Positions 57,964-64,000 of a DNA stretch of 64,000 nucleotides are shown here, one piece after another. This DNA is from Planctomycetaceae bacterium (lineage in GTDB: Bacteria > Planctomycetota > Planctomycetia > Planctomycetales > Planctomycetaceae). The DNA lies in contig JANQSH010000143.1 in NCBI GenBank assembly GCA_028284145.1, positions 25,395-89,394 of the forward strand, read 5' to 3'. Made by a program: the position numbers and the translations under genes. The notes beneath the pieces are model-generated. The model worked only from the letters and a program-made list of their open reading frames with translations. It had not been told where the DNA came from and did no database searches. The stretch's first letter is position 1, and each line of letters starts with the position of its first letter.

Positions 57964-58117
57964 CACTGTTTCAAGACTCGGATCCGGGTCTGTATTTGCG
58001 ATCTCACGACACAGGATCTCACCACACAGAAGGTGTACATGTCTTGTGGATTCAGTACAATGAATGCCGGTTCAGTGAAGAAGGATGGTCTCCCCAATCT
58101 CGAGAGAGGAAATCGCA

Positions 58118-59830
58118 GTGATCTGTAATCCGAAGATTCTCGTTCTGCGAAATGCGATTCGTGTTCTGGTCGCAAGTCTGTTGGTGACTGTTTTGACGCC
58201 TGTGGCTTTCAGTGGCGAGCCAGCACATCTCGACCCTCCCAATCTGCCGGAAATCAAGACGCCCGACTTCGCCGGTAAATCGCTAACTGTGAAATTGCCC
58301 TCGCCGATTTCCGATCTCTGCGTCGCGGGTGGCGGGCGATATTTGCTGCTGCATTTGAAATCGCTCAACAAGCTGGCGGTGTTTGATGTCTCCAGGGCGA
58401 AGGTCACAAAGTACCTTCCAACAGGCTCGTCAAACATTCTGTTTGCTGGCGGTGCCGACAAGATTGTAATCGTTTTGAAAGACAAAAATCTCATCCAACG
58501 CTGGGATCTGAATTCTCTGGAACGCGAACTGACACTACCAATCGATACCGAACATGAGATCGCCAACATTGCGATGGGTAGCGCATCCAACGGTCCAATT
58601 CTGATCGGGTCGGGAGATTTCTATCGAACCGGAAATCGTTTCTACGACCTGAAGACACTGAAACCGGCGGAGATGGATACCAGGAATCAGAACTTCCGGG
58701 TCCATACCGGATCCGGTTCCAATGTCCGCGTTTCACCCGATGGCAAGACGTTTGGCATGTGGCGCACCGGTACCTCGCCCTCGGGTGTGCAGGTCGTGAA
58801 AATCGAGGGCAGGAATATCAGCAGTAAGTATGAGCATAATTCGGAAGGCGCCATCATCCCCAGTGCCGATGGCAAGTCTATCTTCACTGGACGCGGAGTT
58901 TACTCGTCCAATCTGCAGAAACTTTACGGCCATTCCGGTGCAATTATTCCAGCGGCATCGGGGAATTATTATCTGACTTTCAAACCTCCCGCAGCTGTCA
59001 GCAGTCGCACCCCGGCACCATCGAAATCGAATTTGACTCTGTACATGGTCGGGCGATCTTCGCCATTGGTGACCATCCCCGACATCGCTGTACCGAAGGT
59101 CGATCGTTTCGGTCGATCAAAGTCGCCGATTTCATTCGATCAGCGAATTCAGTTTATCCCCGATGCCAAAGTGATCGTGCGCGTGGCAGACACCGATGAC
59201 GCGTTGACCGTCCACAAAGTGGATGTCATTCAGGCATTGGAAGATGCGGAAATTGACTACCTGTTTATTCAATCCGATCCGGAACAGCGATACCTCTCTC
59301 CTGGTGAACAGTTCACGTATCAGATGAGAGTTCGCTCAAAACGGGGAGGAGTTCGATATCACCTCGACTCGGCACCGGAAGGAATGATGATCAGTTCCAA
59401 AGGACGGGTCAAATGGCGCGTTCCGAAAGATGCCCAGGGAACAAACGAAACAATTATTCTCTCTGTCTCAGACAACAGCGATCAGGAGGAGTTTCAAACG
59501 TTCGTGTTGAAAATCACATCGCATGGGCAGGATTCGAGACCGTTCGGGGATCATGCGGAGGACGAACAGCCAAAATCGCACGAGCGCGTGGTGAGTGGTC
59601 ATGCTGAACATCACAACAAAAGGCCAGGTTCAGAAGCTCGAAGCAAGTACCGTTTCCGAATCTGGACAGATGGCTTCGGTGTATCGAAAGGCGAAGGGCG
59701 GTTCTTTTCCTCTGACGAGACGCATATCGAAATCGAGACACGCGCGGGTCGCATCGTTCGGATATCGAAATTGAATTTGAGCGATTTTGACCGGGGATAT
59801 GTGGCGGGAGTCGAGACCATGCAGGACTGA
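58118..59830 (+). CDS. Secreted beta-propeller protein with C-terminal SHD1-like domain
   Basis: About 570 aa from a GTG with a good AGAGAGGA site; an ATG 33 bases upstream is also in frame. A signal peptide (LVASLLVTVLTPVAFSGEP) is followed by WD40/YVTN-like propeller blades (about 50-350), an Ig/cadherin-like domain (FTYQMRVRSKRGGVRYHL), a His/Glu-rich linker and a C-terminal ~60 aa like SHD1 (FRIWTDGFGVSKGEGRFF..ETRAGRIVRISKLNLSDFD). SHD1 is a eukaryotic-type peptide-binding domain that is common in planctomycetes. An exported binding role is inferred. Confidence 0.82.
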   Translation: MICNPKILVLRNAIRVLVASLLVTVLTPVAFSGEPAHLDPPNLPEIKTPDFAGKSLTVKLPSPISDLCVAGGGRYLLLHLKSLNKLAVFDVSRAKVTKYLPTGSSNILFAGGADKIVIVLKDKNLIQRWDLNSLERELTLPIDTEHEIANIAMGSASNGPILIGSGDFYRTGNRFYDLKTLKPAEMDTRNQNFRVHTGSGSNVRVSPDGKTFGMWRTGTSPSGVQVVKIEGRNISSKYEHNSEGAIIPSADGKSIFTGRGVYSSNLQKLYGHSGAIIPAASGNYYLTFKPPAAVSSRTPAPSKSNLTLYMVGRSSPLVTIPDIAVPKVDRFGRSKSPISFDQRIQFIPDAKVIVRVADTDDALTVHKVDVIQALEDAEIDYLFIQSDPEQRYLSPGEQFTYQMRVRSKRGGVRYHLDSAPEGMMISSKGRVKWRVPKDAQGTNETIILSVSDNSDQEEFQTFVLKITSHGQDSRPFGDHAEDEQPKSHERVVSGHAEHHNKRPGSEARSKYRFRIWTDGFGVSKGEGRFFSSDETHIEIETRAGRIVRISKLNLSDFDRGYVAGVETMQD

Positions 59831-60233
59831 CTCGTTTCGCTGGTTAATCTGTCTTCTTCTCAACCCGCTCAAACGTCTTTCCTGCCGTTTTACAACATTG
59901 CGCAATGTGAAACTCTTCCGATTATGTCGGATGAGATGTTTCTGACGTTGTTGTTGCTGGTAGGGATTCGTGCAAATGATGTGGCTGCCGGCTTGTTGCA
60001 TTCATTGCCCCTTCGGGACATGGTCACGCTCTAATCCTCACAGTAGAAAGATTTTAGGGTTAAGATGCGCGCAAGCAGACGAATGCGCATATCCCGCACG
60101 ACCGGTACAGCCGGCACATCGCGGAAAACCATAGATGCAGGTAGAACAGGCATCCGATACATGATCGTAGGAAATCCGGCAACCGGACCTCGTTGCGCCC
60201 GGTGCGACAATTTAATCGGAATGATGACCTGCG
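59831..60233. other. Gene-free interval
   Basis: About 400 bases before the Cys-rich lipoprotein gene. A short plus-strand frame (60065-60370) overlaps the gene and looks spurious. No repeat copy is present; the promoter of the lipoprotein/exporter pair should lie here. Confidence 0.45.
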
Positions 60234-61511
60234 ATGCCACGCTTGAAACCTATCTTGACCGGACTCACCACGGGCCTGCTTGCCATGCTGATGAGTATCG
60301 TTTTCGTCGGCTGTCAGACGTGCCACACCTGCACACCCGGCTTCGACCTGAGCTGGCGTTCGCCCTGTGACTCCTGCGGACACAACATCTGTCAACTCGA
60401 ATGTCCCAGGAAACGCAAAGGGTTGTTCAGCAAGTTGAAGAGTTCCTGTAACGAGTGCAGGTTTGAAGTCTGTTCGACAGGTTGCTCGAAGAAGCGATCT
60501 CGCAAACTGTTTGGTCAATCAAAGAAACGCAACCACTGCTCCAACCAATACTGCAATGACTGCCCCCAACTGGCACAGCCCAAACGCAAACTCAAGAGCG
60601 AAGCCGACTGGTGGGATGAAAAAAATGTCGTCAAGGCTGCGGAAAAATCAGCCGGTCGTGCTATGAACTATCTGGAGAAATGCACGAAGAAGAAATTCAA
60701 CGGCGACTACGAGGATGGTTTTGAGCAAGCGTTTATCGATATCGCTCTGGGTGGAAATGGAGCCGTCCCACCTGTGCCGCCGGAGAAATACTGGGCTGCC
60801 TACTACCGGACCGACAAAGGTCGGCAGCGCGCCTGCGACTGGTTTGAAGGCTACAAAACCGGCTCCAATATGGCATGCAACAGCGGTCTGCACGAAATGG
60901 CCCGTATTCCCACATCGCTCCTTTGCAATGCCGATTACTCCGGTTGTTTGCCGCGTGCTCCCTCAGCCTGTTCCGAATACAACGCTCAATGCAATTCGTG
61001 TCTCACCGGCACCTGCCAGACCGCTTGCGCCAAAAGCCGTTGTGCAACCGGAGGATGCTCGACCGGGCAATATGGACAGCAATTCGCCACAACATTGCCC
61101 GTGCAGACGATGCCAATGCACACGTTTCCCGCTCAGACATATCCGGGTCAGCCAATGCCCGAGTATGTCTTGCCGGGATCGCAGGCCCCTATGCAGAACT
61201 GGCCTGCACCAACGCACTCACATCAGCCACAAGCCTCCCCCAATGTAACCGGTTCTGCGTTGGCACCGGACTCAGGTATTCAGGGACATTCAATTGCACC
61301 GATGCACCCGAGTCATGAATCCACAACACCGACACAGCCGGTTATTCCGGAACCACCGCAACCAACGCTGGCACCGGAACCGCACAACGCCCCGTTCCCC
61401 ACCCCGACACTTCCAGAGATTGATGGTAAAGAGGCGACAACCCAACCGGTGCCAACGGCTTTGAATGTACCCATTCAGAAAACGAACTGGCAGTTTCATT
61501 CGTATCGATAA
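60234..61511 (+). CDS. Cys-rich lipoprotein next to the exporter gene
   Basis: 425 aa with a lipoprotein signal (VGCQTC, lipobox FVGC with Cys about 27). The first ~120 residues contain many CxxC-type clusters (CDSCGHNICQLEC, CNECRFEVCSTGC, CNDCP). A central ~100-aa domain follows (AGRAMNYLEKCTKKKFNGDYEDGFEQAF..), then another Cys-rich run and a long Pro/Gln/Thr-rich tail. Such clusters suggest metal binding or a disulfide-rich fold. It lies 74 bases upstream of the Wza-like gene on the same strand and may help anchor the polymer or exporter; this is an inference. Confidence 0.82.
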   Translation: MPRLKPILTGLTTGLLAMLMSIVFVGCQTCHTCTPGFDLSWRSPCDSCGHNICQLECPRKRKGLFSKLKSSCNECRFEVCSTGCSKKRSRKLFGQSKKRNHCSNQYCNDCPQLAQPKRKLKSEADWWDEKNVVKAAEKSAGRAMNYLEKCTKKKFNGDYEDGFEQAFIDIALGGNGAVPPVPPEKYWAAYYRTDKGRQRACDWFEGYKTGSNMACNSGLHEMARIPTSLLCNADYSGCLPRAPSACSEYNAQCNSCLTGTCQTACAKSRCATGGCSTGQYGQQFATTLPVQTMPMHTFPAQTYPGQPMPEYVLPGSQAPMQNWPAPTHSHQPQASPNVTGSALAPDSGIQGHSIAPMHPSHESTTPTQPVIPEPPQPTLAPEPHNAPFPTPTLPEIDGKEATTQPVPTALNVPIQKTNWQFHSYR

Positions 61512-61585
61512 GTGATGGATTGACAAGCCGGCCTGCCGCGTGAAGCGGCACAAACTTGAGCCAACGCAATAAACAATCGACAGGG

Positions 61586-63376
61586 ATGTCCATGCACCAG
61601 ACAACACCGCACGGCAATTGCCGTCAGAAATTTTTCGTCGCATGCCCGGCACCGCTTGTCGCGTTTGTGGTGCTGGCTTGGCTGATGTCTTTCTCCGGGT
61701 GTTCCGCATTCCGGCCCATGAAAGGCGTTCCAGCTCGATACGTTCCAAACGAAGTGCGGGCCAAAACGCGCTCGGGAAAAGAGACGATTAACCTCGCAAT
61801 GCTGCGACAAACACCGCCAAAGGAATATCTGCTCGATTCCGGCGATGTTCTGGGGGTCTATATCGAAGGGATTTTGGGAACCCGTGAAGAAGCGCCACCG
61901 GTTTACTTCCCCGATGAAGACACAAACGCTCCGCCATCACTCGGTTATCCCATTCCCGTTCGCGAAGATGGCACGGTCTCACTGCCGATGATCGCTCCGA
62001 TGAATGTTCGCGGCATGACCGTCCGCGAATTTGAAGACCGCGTTCGTAACGCCTACACCATCGATCGCAAAGTTCTCAAAGCAGGCAGCGATCGAATTCT
62101 CGTCAGCCTGCAGAAACCACGAACCTATCAGGTCCTTGTCATTCGGCAGGAAGCGGGCGGTGATCCCGGTGTCACCGTCGGGCAGGGAGGGGTTCTCAAC
62201 CTTGGTGCCAACAAACATGGTAGTGGGGAGGTCGTCACACTGCAGGCTTACAAGAACGATGTCCTGCATGCGTTGGCGGAAACCGGCGGTCTGCCCGGTC
62301 TCGATGCAGAGAATACAATCTACATTATCCGGCAAAACCGTATCATCCCGGCAGCTCACATACAACCTGTTCCGGTTATTCAACCGCAACCACATGTGAT
62401 ACCTCAACCGCAATACCGAGTTCAACCCGCGCCACAAGTCCAACCGAAGCGAACGATTCCCCCGCAATCCCAACCGCGAGTGAAGCCTCAACACCAACCG
62501 ACTCCAGTTCCGGAAAACAGGCAACCACTGCCGGATGTCCCCCACATTCCGCCCGGTCCTGCATTGCCGGAAATGTCGACCGGCATTCAGCAGACATCGC
62601 ATACGGTTGAACATTCCACCGGCTTCGGCCATTCGATTCCACAGTACTCCTCACCACCGGTGCGCCAGGCAAACGTGACGCCGACACAATACAACACACC
62701 GCATGGCAACTACCGCAACAGTATGATTCCCCCGGTCATGCCGCCCGCAATGTCGCAACCGACTTTACCCGGCTCAGGAAGTGTCGGTCCGTCAATGCCT
62801 CACTTCCCGGCAATTGCACCGGTTGTTAACGGCCTGGTTCCTGGTGGAGCGACTATCAACGGACACAATGTTGTGAAGATTCCCGTCCGGCTCTATCCGG
62901 GTGAAGTTCCGCAGATCACCGAGCAGGATATCATTCTGCAGGATGGCGATATCGTGTTTATCGAATCGCGCGAGACAGAGATCTTCTACACGGGTGGGCT
63001 GTTGGGGGGGGGGCAATTCACCTTGCCGCGAGACTACGATCTCGACGTCCTCGGTGCCATTTCAATTGCTCAGGGACGAGGTGGCAGCGGTGGAGATGTC
63101 CGGTCGGCTGGCGGGGTGTCGTCGCTCAACAACGACATTTCCGTTTCCGCCAGCAACGTGATCATTCTGCGCCAACTCGAAAATGGGACGCAGGTGCCAA
63201 TCAAGGTTGATTTGTACAAGGCATTGCGCAATCCGGCTGAACGGGTGAAGATTCGTCCGGGTGACTACGTGATGCTGCAATACACGAAGACCGAAGCGGT
63301 CTCTGCCTGGTTCGAGCGGTATATCATTGAAGGCCTTGTCGCCGGTGCCGTGCTGTCGCAGGTCGATGACGATTAA
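61586..63376 (+). CDS. Wza-type polysaccharide export protein (SLBB)
   Basis: About 596 aa with a lipoprotein signal (lipobox SFSGC, Cys about 39). An ATG 30 bases upstream is also possible. The Poly_export domain is LLDSGDVLGVYIEG..VREDGTVSLPMIAPMNVRGMTVREFE. The first SLBB region is interrupted by a Pro/Gln/His-rich insert (about 250-420). SLBB-like sequence then resumes (IILQDGDIVFIESRETEIFYTGGLL). A run of ten Gs lies at 63004-63013. It should form the outer-membrane channel partner of the kinase at 6214. The TAA stop is inside the adjacent repeat. Confidence 0.92.
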   Translation: MSMHQTTPHGNCRQKFFVACPAPLVAFVVLAWLMSFSGCSAFRPMKGVPARYVPNEVRAKTRSGKETINLAMLRQTPPKEYLLDSGDVLGVYIEGILGTREEAPPVYFPDEDTNAPPSLGYPIPVREDGTVSLPMIAPMNVRGMTVREFEDRVRNAYTIDRKVLKAGSDRILVSLQKPRTYQVLVIRQEAGGDPGVTVGQGGVLNLGANKHGSGEVVTLQAYKNDVLHALAETGGLPGLDAENTIYIIRQNRIIPAAHIQPVPVIQPQPHVIPQPQYRVQPAPQVQPKRTIPPQSQPRVKPQHQPTPVPENRQPLPDVPHIPPGPALPEMSTGIQQTSHTVEHSTGFGHSIPQYSSPPVRQANVTPTQYNTPHGNYRNSMIPPVMPPAMSQPTLPGSGSVGPSMPHFPAIAPVVNGLVPGGATINGHNVVKIPVRLYPGEVPQITEQDIILQDGDIVFIESRETEIFYTGGLLGGGQFTLPRDYDLDVLGAISIAQGRGGSGGDVRSAGGVSSLNNDISVSASNVIILRQLENGTQVPIKVDLYKALRNPAERVKIRPGDYVMLQYTKTEAVSAWFERYIIEGLVAGAVLSQVDDD

Positions 63377-63441
63377 AGCGTGTTAAGCTTTCTCATGCCG
63401 CGACGTAAGTTTTTCGACCTGCAAAAGTGTGTTACGCTCTA
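63373..63441 (+). repeat. Internally deleted interspersed repeat, copy 10 (two stop codons)
   Basis: A ~69-bp form. Its left end TTAAAGCGTGTTAAGCT contains the TAA stop of the Wza-like gene, and its right end GTGTTACGCTCTA contains the TAG stop of the integrase on the other strand. The inner part retains GCCGCGACG and ACCTGCAAAA. Confidence 0.85.
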
Positions 63442-64000
63442 AATATCTATCGGACTTCTGACACCGATCCCCGGTTTCTCCATGACGTGCGTGTAGATCA
63501 TTGTCGTATCAAGCCTGCTGTGTCCCAACAGGCTTTGCACTGACCGAATATCAGTTCCCGCCTCCAGCAGGTGTGTCGCAAAACTGTGGCGAAACGTGTG
63601 GCACGTTGCTCGTTTGTTGATTTTGGCAAGTTCAACAGCCTGTTTCACGGCACGTTGAAGACCGTCTTCCAGTATGTGGTGTCGCCGCACGATGCCGCTT
63701 CGTGGATCGGTAGAAACATTGCGAGCGGGAAAGAGCCATTGCCAAGGCCAGGAGATTCCAGCGTTCTTCGACTTGCGAGCAAATGCCTCGGGCAATTCAA
63801 CTCCCGGGAGATTCGCCTCTCGGTCCTGTGAAAAGAGTTCTTTAAGTCGGGCTATGTGCCTTTGAATTGGTTCTCGGAGGCGGTCAGGAAAAATGGTGAC
63901 ACGATCCTTATCACCTTTACCACTGCGGACGACGATTTGCCCACGAGCAAAATCGACATCCTTAATTCGCAACCGGACGCACTCCATCAGTCGTAAACCA
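63439..64000 (-). CDS. intI: Integron integrase, C-terminal part (cut by window edge)
   Basis: A tyrosine recombinase with the hallmark of integron integrases: the extra segment after the first Arg region ([29 protein letters not shown]) that sets IntI apart from XerC/D. Catalytic residues visible are [38 protein letters not shown] (His, Arg, His, Tyr). The start of the gene lies beyond base 64000; an internal ATG at 63987 is not the true start, because [14 protein letters not shown] is the usual family stretch. IntI proteins move gene cassettes between attI and attC. The attI site and any cassettes would lie to the right, outside the window. Confidence 0.92.
   Translation of the reverse strand, partial: GLRLMECVRLRIKDVDFARGQIVVRSGKGDKDRVTIFPDRLREPIQRHIARLKELFSQDREANLPGVELPEAFARKSKNAGISWPWQWLFPARNVSTDPRSGIVRRHHILEDGLQRAVKQAVELAKINKRATCHTFRHSFATHLLEAGTDIRSVQSLLGHSRLDTTMIYTHVMEKPGIGVRSPIDI

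Noticed and set aside
3786..63441. The ~103-bp repeats as integron attC sites
   Set aside because: They lie at gene 3' ends, fold into hairpins and an integron integrase is in the window, but I see no RYYYAAC/GTTRRRY core sites, copies occur in both orientations and the flanking genes are ordinary chromosomal genes.
1..64000. tRNA, rRNA genes or CRISPR arrays
   Set aside because: No cloverleaf, rRNA-like block or regularly spaced direct repeat array was recognised by reading; a covariance-model scan was not possible.

Overview
The window looks like chromosomal DNA of a planctomycete. This is an inference from gene content: many secreted PQQ-type beta-propeller proteins, a beta-propeller protein ending in an SHD1-like domain, a Cys-rich lipoprotein next to a Wza-type exporter, FemAB/GNAT-rich polysaccharide genes, weak or absent Shine-Dalgarno sequences, and a cysteinyl-tRNA synthetase without a canonical KMSKS loop. 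No rRNA, tRNA or CRISPR array was recognised.

Layout. (1) 1-6 kb: two tandem copies of an interspersed repeat, a HEAT-repeat membrane protein, a lipoprotein, two small membrane or secreted proteins, and an overlapping CPBP protease / HD-GYP-like pair. (2) 6-28.5 kb: a large, entirely minus-strand exopolysaccharide cluster. It encodes a Wzc-type tyrosine kinase, an SDR epimerase, an EEP-family phosphatase, two polysaccharide-deacetylase-like proteins, a GT2 and three GT4 glycosyltransferases, a hexapeptide acetyltransferase, three FemAB/CelD-like proteins, a Wzx-type flippase, a Wzy/ligase-type protein, an alkaline-phosphatase-fold protein and another GNAT protein. Many of its genes overlap or nearly touch. 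(3) 28.8-32.8 kb: hemL, then an AlgI-type MBOAT acyltransferase with an SGNH partner on the plus strand. (4) 32.9-48.5 kb: a Na+/Ca2+ exchanger, three PQQ-propeller proteins, a voltage-gated K+ channel with a C-terminal zinc ribbon, Ddl, a rhodanese, two plastocyanin-like secreted proteins with an overlapping 55-aa membrane protein, a TIM44/TerB-like membrane protein and an ImmA/IrrE-like protein. (5) 48.8-60 kb: an orphan HlyD-like adaptor, small conserved proteins, CysS-IspF, a nucleoside-symporter-like MFS protein, a DUF695/RraB-like protein, a CnoX-like thioredoxin and the SHD1 propeller protein. (6) 60-64 kb: a Cys-rich lipoprotein, the Wza/SLBB exporter (likely partner of the kinase 53 kb away) and the C-terminal part of an integron integrase cut by the window edge.

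The most unusual signal is a ~103-bp hairpin-forming repeat. It has nine near-full copies, one internally deleted copy and two solo terminal palindromes. Its ends are TAGAGC/GCTCTA, and in eight cases the stop codon of a neighbouring gene lies inside the repeat end. It resembles a non-autonomous, MITE- or ERIC-like element placed exactly at stop codons. Other points of note are a 10-G tract and a Pro/Gln-rich insert inside the Wza-like gene, a short open frame with a strong ribosome-binding site, and several enzyme-family members with missing signature residues.
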